NCBI RefSeq assembly: GCF_030657335.1
Contig: NZ_CP131039.1
Location: 1,054,001-1,118,000 of the forward strand
Direction: 5' to 3'
DNA: 64,000 bases
DNA from: Croceibacterium aestuarii
GTDB lineage: Bacteria; Pseudomonadota; Alphaproteobacteria; Sphingomonadales; Sphingomonadaceae
The notes under the pieces are model-generated. The model had not been told where the DNA came from. It did no database searches and saw only the letters and a program-made list of their open reading frames with translations. This document shows positions 18,105-26,746 of this stretch, one piece after another (the first letter of the stretch is position 1; each line of letters begins with the position of its first letter). The position numbers and the translations under genes are program-made.

Positions 18105-20606
18105 TCAGAAGTTCTTCTTGACCGTCACCGCCCACTCGCGCGGCCGCCCTGGCTGGGCCTTGTCGAGCCCGGCTCCGGCAGCGCGCAGGTCGAAAACCGT
18201 GAGGTAGTAGTACTTGTCGAACAGGTTGGTCACCTCAAGCGAAGCCGACAGGTCCCGATCCTCGTTGCGCCAGGTGATCCGCGCATTGGCGATCGTGTAG
18301 GCCGGAATGTACTGCGGATCGCCGAGGTACTTGGCGCCGGTATAGACCTTGTCCTGGTAGCTGACGTCGATGCGCGGGGTGATCGAGCCGATGGTGTCGA
18401 GCGGGATCTCATACTGCGCGCCGATGGTCCACTTCCACTCGGGCAGGCCGGCCCGGGGATCGGTCAGGGCAGTCGTCGAACCGGCAATCAGGCTGGTGTA
18501 CTTGAAGTTGATGTAGCTGATCGAACCGTCAATCGAGAAACCTTCGACGGGCCGGATGCTCGTCTCGGCCTCCACGCCCCATTCGCGGGCGTTGCCGCCG
18601 TTGACCAGCGCGGCGCACGGCGTCGAGCCGTCGGGACAGACCGAGGTGCCGATCTGCGCGTTGGTCAGCTTGCCGTAGAAGCCCGTGAGATTGAACCGCA
18701 GGCGCCGGTCCCACAGATCGGACTTGAAGCCGGCTTCCCAGTTCTTCAGCACTTCGGGGTCGAAACTGATGACCTGACTTGCGTAGAACGGCCGCGGGTT
18801 GGTGCCGCCTCCCTTGAAACCGGTCGAATATGAGGCATAGACCATTAGCGCATCGTTGATCCGGTAGTTGAGCGCAGCCCGGTAATCCCAGCGGTTGCCG
18901 TTGTAAGTCGCTACTGCGCCGGTCAGCGCGCCCGGTGTTCCCGCCCCGTTGGCCGCGCCGACCGGATCGAGATAGGGATTGATCGTACCGTCCGGATAGA
19001 GGCGGTAGTAGTGGTATTCCTTGCTCTCGTCGGTGTAGCGCAGGCCGCCATCGAAGGTCAGGCCCGGAACGATCTCCCAACTGACGTTGGCAAAGCCTGC
19101 CTTGCTTTCCGCCGGGGTTTCGTCCGGCTGAATGAACTGCAGCGGGAACACACCAAGGCCCGGCGTCGTGTAAGTCCCGTTGGTGGTGTTGATGTAGCGC
19201 AGGTCCTGATACGAGAAGTAGTCCGTGCGCTGCTTGAAGTAGTATGCGCCCACGACAAGCGTCGCGGTATCGGTCAGCTCGGCGTTGAGCCGCAGTTCCT
19301 CGCTCCAGTTCCAGTGCGTCAGGTGATTGGAACCGCCCGACAGCGGAATCGGCGAAATGTCGTCATCGACGCCGAAGTCGGAGATCCAGCTCTGGTAGGC
19401 GAGGATGTTGTCGATGCTCAGTCGGTCGGTGAGCCCGAAGTGGCCGTTCGCGGCCAGGTTGTAGCCCTTGTAAAGGCTGCGGTTGCTGCGCTGGGTGGCG
19501 AGGAGCGGTTCGCCCGAAGTGGGGAAGCCCGGCACCGCCACGCCGTAATAGGTGATCGCCGGCGAGGAATAGCCCGAGAACGAGCAGAACTTCCCGCAGA
19601 TGAAGCGGTTGTCGTAGGGTACGCCGCCGATGTTGGTGTTGGCGTTGTTAATCAGGTCGGTGGCGATCAGAACTTCGCCGGTCGCGGTGTGCTCGTCGTG
19701 CGTATACTCGGCCGTCAGGTTAATATCGATGTCGGAGGTGGGGTTGTAGCGCAGCGCGCCGCGGACCGCCTGATAACCGACGCCGCCGAGCTTGGCGACG
19801 CGGCAGTCGCCTTCCGGCTGAAGGCGCGGAATGCCGCCCGCCGGGTTGACCAGCCTGGTGTTGCCGTCGTTGTCGGTAAACGTGGCGCTGCCGCCGGCCG
19901 GAAACACGCAGCCGAAATCGAGCTGGTCGACGTAGCCTTCCTGCTGCTTGAACACGCCCGAAACTCGAGCGGAAATGTCCTGAGTGATCGGGAAGTCGAT
20001 CCCGGCGCGCAGACCGATGCGATTGCGGCTGCCATAGGTGGCTTCGACATAGCCTTCGCCCGAGCCGGTCGGTTTCTTGGTGAACATCTTGATCGAGCCA
20101 CCTTCGGAATTGCGTCCGGAAAGCGTGCCCTGCGGGCCGCGGAGGATCTCGACCCGGTCGAGGTCGAGGAGATCGAACACCGCACCGATCAGCTGCGGAT
20201 AGTATACGTCGTCGATGTAGATGCCGACGCCGGGCTCGTAGGCCGGGTTGAAGTCGGCCTGGCCGATGCCGCGGATGGAGGCGCTGATCGAAGGGCCGAA
20301 CGATGCGCCCTGCGGCTTCAGCGTGACGTTGGGCGCGCTGTCGGCCACTTGCACCAGGTTGGTCTGGCTCTTGGCTTCCATCGTCTCGGAATTCACGGCG
20401 GTGATCGCCAGCGGTGTGTCCTGCAGGTTCTGTTCGCGGAACTGCGCGGTTACGATGATCTCGTTGCCTGATGCCGCGTTGGCGCCGCTCGTGTTCGTAG
20501 TCTCTGCAGCGTTATCATCCTGCGCGAATGCAGGCTGAGCGGCGGCAATGACGATGAGCGACGCGCCCGCGGTAAGAGCGCGGCGCAATACTGGCTGACG
20601 ATCCAT
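18105..20606 (-). CDS. TonB-dependent outer-membrane receptor (paralogue 1)
   Basis: 833 residues. Signal peptide ending QPAFAQ, TonB-box-like EIIVTAQ, plug domain (DTPLAITAVN; SIRGIGQADFNPAYEPGVG; LDRVEILRGPQGTLSGRN) and a 22-strand barrel ending RPREWAVTVKKNF with terminal Phe. Imports a ligand across the outer membrane with TonB energy. A DNRFICGKFC loop with two cysteines is shared with the next receptor. The ATG at 20606 has GGGAGGAT 7 nt upstream. Substrate unknown; the setting suggests lignin-derived aromatics, and receptors of this type (DdvT, for example) are known for that in sphingobia. Confidence 0.92.
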   Translation of the reverse strand: MDRQPVLRRALTAGASLIVIAAAQPAFAQDDNAAETTNTSGANAASGNEIIVTAQFREQNLQDTPLAITAVNSETMEAKSQTNLVQVADSAPNVTLKPQGASFGPSISASIRGIGQADFNPAYEPGVGIYIDDVYYPQLIGAVFDLLDLDRVEILRGPQGTLSGRNSEGGSIKMFTKKPTGSGEGYVEATYGSRNRIGLRAGIDFPITQDISARVSGVFKQQEGYVDQLDFGCVFPAGGSATFTDNDGNTRLVNPAGGIPRLQPEGDCRVAKLGGVGYQAVRGALRYNPTSDIDINLTAEYTHDEHTATGEVLIATDLINNANTNIGGVPYDNRFICGKFCSFSGYSSPAITYYGVAVPGFPTSGEPLLATQRSNRSLYKGYNLAANGHFGLTDRLSIDNILAYQSWISDFGVDDDISPIPLSGGSNHLTHWNWSEELRLNAELTDTATLVVGAYYFKQRTDYFSYQDLRYINTTNGTYTTPGLGVFPLQFIQPDETPAESKAGFANVSWEIVPGLTFDGGLRYTDESKEYHYYRLYPDGTINPYLDPVGAANGAGTPGALTGAVATYNGNRWDYRAALNYRINDALMVYASYSTGFKGGGTNPRPFYASQVISFDPEVLKNWEAGFKSDLWDRRLRFNLTGFYGKLTNAQIGTSVCPDGSTPCAALVNGGNAREWGVEAETSIRPVEGFSIDGSISYINFKYTSLIAGSTTALTDPRAGLPEWKWTIGAQYEIPLDTIGSITPRIDVSYQDKVYTGAKYLGDPQYIPAYTIANARITWRNEDRDLSASLEVTNLFDKYYYLTVFDLRAAGAGLDKAQPGRPREWAVTVKKNF

Positions 20607-20699
20607 GACTTCTATCCTCCCAGATCCGTTCGTCGGCCCCTGTTGCCCTGCCGCGAACTGCACGTTGGATAATCCTGCGCGTGAATCTGACCAAGCTGA

Positions 20700-20719
20700 T
20701 TGTATCGGTCGTTAGGATT
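20700..20719. promoter_or_regulatory. 20-bp motif shared with the 26.7-kb divergent promoter
   Basis: TTGTATCGGTCGTTAGGATT, 94 nt upstream of TonB receptor 1. Its close match, TCGTATCGTTCGTTAGGGTT, lies on the minus strand at 26703-26722; by eye 17 of 20 positions agree. It may be a second operator type or a degenerate form of the 19-bp repeat. Confidence 0.4.
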
Positions 20720-20745
20720 TTTGGCCGATGTGTTGCGGACATGCA

Positions 20746-20774
20746 AAAAGGGCGACCCTGCGGGCCGCCCTTTT
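20746..20774. terminator. Rho-independent terminator after TonB receptor 2
   Basis: Stem AAAAGGGCG / CGCCCTTTT around ACCCTGCGGGC, 27 nt after the receptor 2 stop on the minus strand, followed by a T-run there. Its sequence repeats the terminator at 18055 with few changes. Confidence 0.85.
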
Positions 20775-20800
20775 CGGTTCGACGGGTGACTGCTTAACCG

Positions 20801-23347
20801 TCAGAATTCCTTCTTGACGGTCAGAGCCCACTCGCGCGGACGGGCCGGAGCAACGATACGACCGCCGTTGTTGTTGCGCTGATCGAAGACCGAGTAGAAG
20901 TAGTACTCGTCGGTCAGGTTTGTCACCTCGAGCGCGACCGAGAGGTCCCGCTCCTCGTTCCGCCAGGTCAGGCGGGCGTTCACCGTGGTGAAACTCGGCA
21001 GGTATTGGGCGAGGCGGTTCACACCGGTTCCGTCGAAGCCGGAGAAGGTCTCGTCCTGATAGGCGACGTCGACGCGCGGCGTCAGCGACCCAGCGCTGGC
21101 CAAGTCGATGTCGTACTGGATGCCGGCCGAGGCTTTCCACTTGGGCATGCCGGTGCCCGGATCGGTCGGAAGGATGCCCGTACCTGGAACCACGTAGGTG
21201 TACTTGAAATCGAGATAGCTGATCGCACCGTCGAGGCGCAGCCCGTCGACCGGCTCTGCATTCATTTCGGCTTCGAGGCCCCGGATCCGGGCATCGCCTC
21301 CGTTGATCCGGCAGGCTGACGGAGTCGCGTAGGCCGAAAGTTCAGGCGGCAGCGGACAGGGGCTGACGGACTGCTGGATCGATTTGTATTCGTTTTGGAA
21401 GGCCGAAACGTTCAGGCGCAGCCGGCGATCGAAGAGGTCCGATTTCACGCCGACTTCGTAAGCGGTAAGCGTTTCCGGGTCGAACGACAGCAGCTGGAAG
21501 GCGTTGAAGGGCCGCGGGTTGGAGCCGCCCCCTTTGAAGCCCGTCGCCACGGAGGCGTAAACCAGGAACTGTTCGTTGATGCGATAGTCGAGCGCGACAC
21601 GCCAGTCGACCTTGTCGCCCTTGTACTTGGCGACGCTCCCGGTCAGAGCTTTGACGATCTCGGTGGTGTCGCCGTCGCCGTCGGAGTCGTTTGTATCCGG
21701 CCCTTCGTAACCCGCGCCATACGCCACGCCGACCGGATCGAGGAAGCCGTTGATCGTGCCATCCAGGTTGTAGCGGAAATAGTTCTGATCTTTGGTTTCC
21801 TTGGTGTAGCGGACGCCGGCGTTCAGGTTCAGGTCGGGAACGATTTCCCAGCCGATGTTCGCGAAGACCGCCTTGGCATCGGCGTTGATGTGATCGGGCT
21901 GCCGGAACTGCAGCGGATAGGGCGGGATATAGCGCAGATCCTGGATCGAATCGTACACCGAGCCCTGTTCGAAGTAGTAGCCGCCCACCGTCACGAAGAC
22001 GGTGTCGGTGGCTTCCCAGTTGGCCCGCAGTTCCTGGCTGAAGCTCCAGTTCGACAGGTTGTTGATGCCGAAGCCGGTGCGGGCGGGCGACAGGTCCCCA
22101 TCGGCCGTGAAATGCGTATCGAACTCGCGGTAGCCGGTGATCGAAGTCACCTGGACGGTGTCGCTCAGCTCGAGGTTGGCCTGCCCCGAGACGCCCCACC
22201 CGCGGTATTTGGTGCGGTTGGAGTCTTCGACCGCCGCCAGTGCAAGGCCGTTGGCACCCGGGATGCCGCCCACGAATACTCCGGCCGCCTGGCCATCGAC
22301 CTGGAAGTTGCACCATTTGCCGCAGATGAAGCGGTTGTCGAACGGCAGGCCGCTCGGCGTCGCCACGTTCGGGCTGCTCTTGGTACGGGTCGCCTGAAGG
22401 ACCTGGCCCGCGCCGGTGCGGTCGTCGTCGGTATAATCGCCGATGATGGTGAAATCGAACTTGTCCGAAGGCTCGAAGCGCAGGATCGCCCGGCCGGCCT
22501 GGTAGTTCACGCCGCCGAGCTTGGCGACGCGGCAGCTGTCGTTGAAGACCCGGGCCGGCTCACCGCCGGCCGGGTTGACCGGCATGGTGACGCCGGTATC
22601 GCTGTTGACGAACGTGGCGCTACCGCCGGCGGGATAAACGCAGCCGAAATCGAGCTGGTCGATATAGCCATCCTGCCGCTTGGCCACGCCCGAAATGCGC
22701 GCGAAGATCTTGTCGGTCAGCGCGAAGTCGGCAGCGGCACGCACCGAGATCTTGTTGCGCGAGCCGTAACTCCCTTCGACGAACCCGCTGTTGGTCCCGT
22801 TTGGCATTTTCGAATACATCTTGATCGCGCCGCCGATCGAGTTGCGCCCGGACAAGGTCCCCTGCGGGCCGCGCAGGATTTCGACCCGGTCGAGGTCGAG
22901 CGTGTCGAAGATCGCCCCGGTTAGCGAAGGATAGTAGATGTCGTCGATGTAGATGCCGACGCCGGGCTCGTAAGCGGGGTTGAAGTCGTTCTGGCCGATG
23001 CCGCGGATCGACGCCGTGACCGAAGGCCCGTAGGCGGCGGTTTGCGGCCTGATCTGCACGTTCGGTGCCTGGTCGGCGACTTGCGCCAGATCGGTCTGGC
23101 TCTTGGCCTCCATCGTCGCAGCGTTGACGGCGGTGATCGCCAGCGGCGTGTCTTGCAGGTTCTGTTCGCGGAACTGGGCGGTAACGATGATTTCGCCGCC
23201 GGCCACAGCCGGCTGGGACGATTCTGTATTCTGATTGTCGGCCTCGTCCTGCGCCGCGGCCGGCTGGGCCACGAGCGCCAGCGTCGATGCGCTGAGCGCA
23301 AGAAGTGCTCGTGCGGACGAGCTGCGTCGATTGAAAAAGCGCGCCAT
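20801..23347 (-). CDS. TonB-dependent outer-membrane receptor (paralogue 2)
   Basis: 848 residues. Signal peptide ending QPAAAQ, EIIVTAQFREQNLQDTP, a plug near-identical to receptor 1, and a barrel ending RPREWALTVKKEF. A DNRFICGKWC loop and a second Cys pair (LDFGCVYPAGG / DSCRVAKLGG) are shared with receptor 1. An acidic NDSDGDGD loop near 21.7 kb looks metal-binding. ATG at 23347 has AGGGAGAG upstream; the shared 19-bp inverted repeat lies 46 nt before the start, so it is likely in the aromatic regulon. Divergent LysR gene upstream. Confidence 0.92.
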   Translation of the reverse strand: MARFFNRRSSSARALLALSASTLALVAQPAAAQDEADNQNTESSQPAVAGGEIIVTAQFREQNLQDTPLAITAVNAATMEAKSQTDLAQVADQAPNVQIRPQTAAYGPSVTASIRGIGQNDFNPAYEPGVGIYIDDIYYPSLTGAIFDTLDLDRVEILRGPQGTLSGRNSIGGAIKMYSKMPNGTNSGFVEGSYGSRNKISVRAAADFALTDKIFARISGVAKRQDGYIDQLDFGCVYPAGGSATFVNSDTGVTMPVNPAGGEPARVFNDSCRVAKLGGVNYQAGRAILRFEPSDKFDFTIIGDYTDDDRTGAGQVLQATRTKSSPNVATPSGLPFDNRFICGKWCNFQVDGQAAGVFVGGIPGANGLALAAVEDSNRTKYRGWGVSGQANLELSDTVQVTSITGYREFDTHFTADGDLSPARTGFGINNLSNWSFSQELRANWEATDTVFVTVGGYYFEQGSVYDSIQDLRYIPPYPLQFRQPDHINADAKAVFANIGWEIVPDLNLNAGVRYTKETKDQNYFRYNLDGTINGFLDPVGVAYGAGYEGPDTNDSDGDGDTTEIVKALTGSVAKYKGDKVDWRVALDYRINEQFLVYASVATGFKGGGSNPRPFNAFQLLSFDPETLTAYEVGVKSDLFDRRLRLNVSAFQNEYKSIQQSVSPCPLPPELSAYATPSACRINGGDARIRGLEAEMNAEPVDGLRLDGAISYLDFKYTYVVPGTGILPTDPGTGMPKWKASAGIQYDIDLASAGSLTPRVDVAYQDETFSGFDGTGVNRLAQYLPSFTTVNARLTWRNEERDLSVALEVTNLTDEYYFYSVFDQRNNNGGRIVAPARPREWALTVKKEF

Positions 23348-23392
23348 AATTCCCTCTCCCTTGAGCCGCAGCAGTATGATTCCGCCGCTAGT

Positions 23393-23411
23393 TCGTATGT
23401 ATTGCTTACAG
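23393..23411. promoter_or_regulatory. 19-bp operator-like inverted repeat before TonB receptor 2
   Basis: TCGTATGT-ATT-GCTTACAG: matches the 8-3-8 architecture of the sites at 1082, 15172 and 36676 with imperfect outer positions. Lies between the receptor start (46 nt away) and the LysR gene. Confidence 0.6.
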
Positions 23412-23459
23412 TCTCGGTTTTGCGGCGCATCGAGGGTGAAAAGCAACGCCACTACAGGC

Positions 23460-23472
23460 TATCACAGTGATA
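23460..23472. promoter_or_regulatory. 13-bp palindrome immediately before LysR gene
   Basis: TATCAC-A-GTGATA, perfect 6-bp arms, extended outward by GG/CC. It ends 22 nt before the LysR GTG start. This is the usual position of an autoregulatory site. Confidence 0.5.
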
Positions 23473-23494
23473 ACCATTCGGCTATCGTCGGTCC

Positions 23495-24397
23495 GTGCCC
23501 ACGACTCGCCAACTCGAGCTTTTCATCACAGTAGCCGATGCCGGCAGCATGCGACGCGCAGCTGACAGGCTGGGCATCTCCCAACCATCGATAAGCAAGC
23601 AAATCAAGGCGCTCGAACGGGATGTCGGCGCTGAGCTGATCGTGCGCACGCGGGGCGGGCGTGCCGTCCTGTCGCGCTTTGGCGAGGAGTTGCTGGAGGA
23701 CGCCCGCAAGAGCGTCGATATGAACAGGCGAATCCGCAACCGCTCGCGCAACAGCCAGGTCGACAAGCCGCGCATCTTCTTGCGCGACTATTTGCTCAGC
23801 GTGATAAAGGCCCGCTTCGCAGAATTCGTCGCGGCGGGTCTGGCGCGCGACACCCAATTCATTGTCAGCGAAGATCCTGCGCAATCGATGGCTCGCGACG
23901 GCAGCGGCGGCGACGCTTTTGCAGTCTTCGGCTCGCTGCATCTTCCCGCGGAACGAAACCAGGTCAGCCATGTCGTGCTAGAACAATCGTGTTCGATCTA
24001 CGCCGCGCCCCACGTGGCCCGCGACCTCGCAAGCGGCCGCCTGGCGATAACCGAATTAAAGACACTGTTTCCAGCCGAGGAATTCAAACTTACGCCGTGG
24101 TTGGAGAGGATGTTCGAGCGCGCCGGCGCGAAGCAGGACAATTACGAATATGGCAGCCACTTCATCGATCTGGTGATGGACCGGGTTGCGGCGGGCGAGG
24201 GCATTTCGATCTTCATGGACATGCATGCTCACCACATGGTCGAGGCGGGCAAACTGGTGGCGGTGCAGCCCTGTCAGGAATCGCTCCTGCTGGTGATTCT
24301 CGCCGACCAAGCGGTGCAGGCCGCGACCTTTGCTCAGGTCTGCCGCGCCATGCAGCCGCTTCGAACCACGCGCTTCGATCCCTGGTCTAAGTCTTGA
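23495..24397 (+). CDS. LysR-family transcriptional regulator
   Basis: 300 residues. N-terminal winged helix (RQLELFITVADAGSMRRAADRLGISQ, then PSISKQIKALERDVGAELIV) and a PBP-like effector domain. Starts with GTG at 23495. It is divergent from TonB receptor 2 and convergent, with 11 nt overlap, with the LigW-like gene, so it probably controls one or both. LigR of SYK-6 is a LysR activator of the PCA operons; I cannot tell whether this is its orthologue. Confidence 0.9.
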   Translation: MPTTRQLELFITVADAGSMRRAADRLGISQPSISKQIKALERDVGAELIVRTRGGRAVLSRFGEELLEDARKSVDMNRRIRNRSRNSQVDKPRIFLRDYLLSVIKARFAEFVAAGLARDTQFIVSEDPAQSMARDGSGGDAFAVFGSLHLPAERNQVSHVVLEQSCSIYAAPHVARDLASGRLAITELKTLFPAEEFKLTPWLERMFERAGAKQDNYEYGSHFIDLVMDRVAAGEGISIFMDMHAHHMVEAGKLVAVQPCQESLLLVILADQAVQAATFAQVCRAMQPLRTTRFDPWSKS

Positions 24398-25520
24398 TGC
24401 GGAAGACGCGCCGCGCGTTGTCCTCCATCAGCAATTTCTTGTCCTCCGCGCTCATCTGCATGCGATCGTAGGCCGCCACCTCGTCGGAGGATTGCTGGTA
24501 CGGATAATCCATGGCGTAGAGCACACGATCGGCGCCCATCACCTCCTGGCAGAACCTGATCGCCGGCTCCCATCCCACGCCGCTGGTGGTGATCCATATG
24601 TTGTTATGAAAGTAATAGCTGACCGGGTGCTTCAGCTTCACCGGCGGCTGGCCGCCCCGCAGGCCTGCACGGTTGTCGGCGTTTCCTTGCATCCAGTCGA
24701 AGCGGTAGAGGTGCAGCGGCATGCATTCGCCGAGGTGGCCGATGACCAGCCGCAGCTTGGGGAAGCGGTCGAAGGCGCCGGAAAAGATCAGCCCCATCGT
24801 GTGCAGCCAGACATCGTGCGGAAAGCCGCCGAGTGCACCGAAGAACCCGCGAGTCTCGTAGTGCGGCGCGTTGAACGGCGCTGTGGGGTGGATATAGAGC
24901 GCGCCGTCGTTCGCCTCGATCGCCTCGAGGATCGGCCAGTAATCCTGCTCGTCGATGTAATGGCCCTGCCAGTGCGAGTTGAGTACCGCGCCGCTCAGGC
25001 CGAGCGTGGCCATCGCCCGGTCGATCTCCCTGACCGAACCGGCGACGTCGCGCGGATCGAAGGCGGCCAGCGCGCTGAACCGGTCGGGATGGTTGCGGCA
25101 GGCCTCGGCAGCGATGTCGTTGGCTTCGCGCGCCAGCGCCGTGCCTTCGCCGGGCCGAACTACCTGCACCCCCGGCGCGGTCAGCAGCAGGAGCTGCCGG
25201 TCGATGCCGTATTCGTCCATGTGCGATAAGCGCAGATCGCCGAGGTCCTGCAGCATCTCCTGCAGGCTCGGCATGCGGCTGAACATGCCGGCCATCTTGA
25301 GCGAATCGTCGCCCGGCGCATCGCCGCTCTCGAAGTAGTCGACTTGCGCCTTGACCAGAGCCGGGAAGGTCCAGGCTTCTTCCGTGGCGATGCGTTTGTA
25401 GGGGGCTCCGCGATCGACGTGGCCGGCGCGCGGGGCGAGGCCGACGCGGGTGCGCACCGAGAAGTCTTCCTTGAAGTGGCCCTTGAGGCCGAATTCGCTG
25501 CCGTCTTCGAGCTTGGGCAT
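24387..25520 (-). CDS. LigW-like aromatic acid decarboxylase (amidohydrolase superfamily)
   Basis: 377 residues. Metal-site motifs follow 5-carboxyvanillate decarboxylase LigW: RIATEEAW, LYIHPTAPF, VIGHLGECMP and VLYAMDYPYQ; the stretch SGVGWEPAIRFCQEVMG is very close to LigW as I recall it. Predicted: non-oxidative, Mn/Zn-dependent decarboxylation of an ortho-hydroxylated aromatic acid. The substrate may differ from 5-carboxyvanillate, because the N-terminus is extended by about 45 residues. ATG at 25520 overlaps the upstream SnoaL-like stop (TGATG), so three genes are coupled. Confidence 0.75.
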   Translation of the reverse strand: MPKLEDGSEFGLKGHFKEDFSVRTRVGLAPRAGHVDRGAPYKRIATEEAWTFPALVKAQVDYFESGDAPGDDSLKMAGMFSRMPSLQEMLQDLGDLRLSHMDEYGIDRQLLLLTAPGVQVVRPGEGTALAREANDIAAEACRNHPDRFSALAAFDPRDVAGSVREIDRAMATLGLSGAVLNSHWQGHYIDEQDYWPILEAIEANDGALYIHPTAPFNAPHYETRGFFGALGGFPHDVWLHTMGLIFSGAFDRFPKLRLVIGHLGECMPLHLYRFDWMQGNADNRAGLRGGQPPVKLKHPVSYYFHNNIWITTSGVGWEPAIRFCQEVMGADRVLYAMDYPYQQSSDEVAAYDRMQMSAEDKKLLMEDNARRVFRIKT

Positions 25521-25981
25521 CAGAACATTCCGTTTTGGTTCTTGCACTTCGCCGGGTCGGGCACCTCCTGCATCACGTCCCAGTGCTCGACGACGTAGCC
25601 GTTCTCGATGCGCAGCAGGTCGACGATGGCGTAGCCGCGCGTGCCCGCCTCGCGCATGAAGTGGAAGTGGACCGCGACCAGGTCGGCATCGCCCCAGACC
25701 ACGCGCTTCACCTCGTGGCTGAGGTCGGGCAGACGCGCCATGCTCGCCTGCATCATCGCCAGCGTCGCGTCGCGTCCGGTCGGGGCGTTCGGGTTATGCT
25801 GGATGTAGTCGGGGTGCATCCAGCAGGTGAACGCGTCGGTCGGATTGTCCTCGACGTAAAACAGCTGGATGAACCGCTCGGCCACCTGGCGGGTGGTCAG
25901 CTTATCGCGGCCATTCGTGTCGCGGGGGTCGAAGGGGGGCGAGTCGATGTCCCAAGGCAGCGCCCCCGCCGCAGGTTTCAC
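25520..25981 (-). CDS. SnoaL/NTF2-like protein
   Basis: 153 residues; one alpha+beta cone with DYIQHNPNAPTGRDATLAMM and VVWGDADLVAVHFHF, typical of SnoaL-like cyclase/isomerase folds. GTG start at 25981 overlaps the previous stop (GTGA), and its own stop overlaps the LigW-like start. No catalytic role can be assigned; it could be an isomerase or lactonase acting beside the decarboxylase. Confidence 0.78.
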   Translation of the reverse strand: MKPAAGALPWDIDSPPFDPRDTNGRDKLTTRQVAERFIQLFYVEDNPTDAFTCWMHPDYIQHNPNAPTGRDATLAMMQASMARLPDLSHEVKRVVWGDADLVAVHFHFMREAGTRGYAIVDLLRIENGYVVEHWDVMQEVPDPAKCKNQNGMF

Positions 25982-26673
25982 TTTTCCTGGCCCGCCAGCA
26001 TTGCGCCGAACTTGGGATGCGCGAAATGCATCGGCACGTCCTGGCGATAGGGCCAGGTCTTGCGGTGCTCGCTTTCGGGCAGCAGCCGGTCAGGGCCGAG
26101 CGGATCTTCGGGCCAGGTCTTTTCCGCCGGCTGCAGGTGCGCGGTGGTGTGCGCCCAACCTTCCTCGTAATTCGCCTGCCACTGCATCATGTAGTCGAGC
26201 CGCTTGATCTTCCAGACGCCGTTTTCGCGGACGTAGTCGTTCTCGTAGATGCCCGCTTCGAGGAACTGCTGCGGCATCATCTCCTCGCGGGTTTCCTGGA
26301 AATCGTCGTGCCAGCCGCCGAGTAGGATGCCGTGGAAGCGCCCCTTGGCGGTCTGCCGGTCCGGCGCGACGGTGATGATGTCCTGCATCTGGAAGTGGTC
26401 GAGAAGCAGGCCGTTCACCGGACCCGGGCGGCCCCCGGTGAATCGTCCGGCGATCCAATCGCCGTAGAGCCGCTTGACGCCCTTGTGACCGACGTATTCG
26501 CCCGAGAGGAACACCACTGCGCCATCCTCGGCGAAGAGCTCGGCGACCTCGTCCGGGCGGTTGAAATCGATGTAGTAGCCGTAGGCCCAGTGCAGGCGGC
26601 GAATGGCCTGGATATCCTCCAACACGCCGACCTTCTGCTCCAGCTCCGCGAGGCGGGCTTCGACGTCACTCAT
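25978..26673 (-). CDS. SnoaL/NTF2-like protein with N-terminal coiled segment
   Basis: 231 residues. A short heptad-like helix (VEARLAELEQKVGVLEDIQAIRRL) precedes a SnoaL_4-type domain (YYIDFNRPDEVAELFAEDGA; GRFHGILLGGWHDDF; NDYVRENGVWKIKRLDYM). This subgroup is common in sphingomonad aromatic clusters, role unclear. ATG at 26673. First gene of the SnoaL-SnoaL-LigW-like operon, divergent from the LigD-like dehydrogenase. Confidence 0.8.
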   Translation of the reverse strand: MSDVEARLAELEQKVGVLEDIQAIRRLHWAYGYYIDFNRPDEVAELFAEDGAVVFLSGEYVGHKGVKRLYGDWIAGRFTGGRPGPVNGLLLDHFQMQDIITVAPDRQTAKGRFHGILLGGWHDDFQETREEMMPQQFLEAGIYENDYVRENGVWKIKRLDYMMQWQANYEEGWAHTTAHLQPAEKTWPEDPLGPDRLLPESEHRKTWPYRQDVPMHFAHPKFGAMLAGQEK

Positions 26674-26702
26674 TCTCGACTCTCCCAACAAACTTTGTAT
26701 GC

Positions 26703-26722
26703 AACCCTAACGAACGATACGA
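26703..26722. promoter_or_regulatory. 20-bp shared motif in divergent SnoaL/LigD-like promoter
   Basis: On the minus strand TCGTATCGTTCGTTAGGGTT, matching 20700-20719 at about 17 of 20 positions. The preceding bases TTTGTATGC resemble a half-site of the 19-bp operator. Located 29 nt from the minus-strand gene and 24 nt from the plus-strand gene. Confidence 0.4.
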
Positions 26723-26746
26723 TTTTGGGTAGAGGAAAGTCCGGAC

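Noticed and set aside
23495-24397. LigR, the activator of the PCA operons
   Set aside because: It is a LysR protein but 9 kb from the PCA genes and beside TonB receptor and decarboxylase genes; no feature identifies it as LigR.
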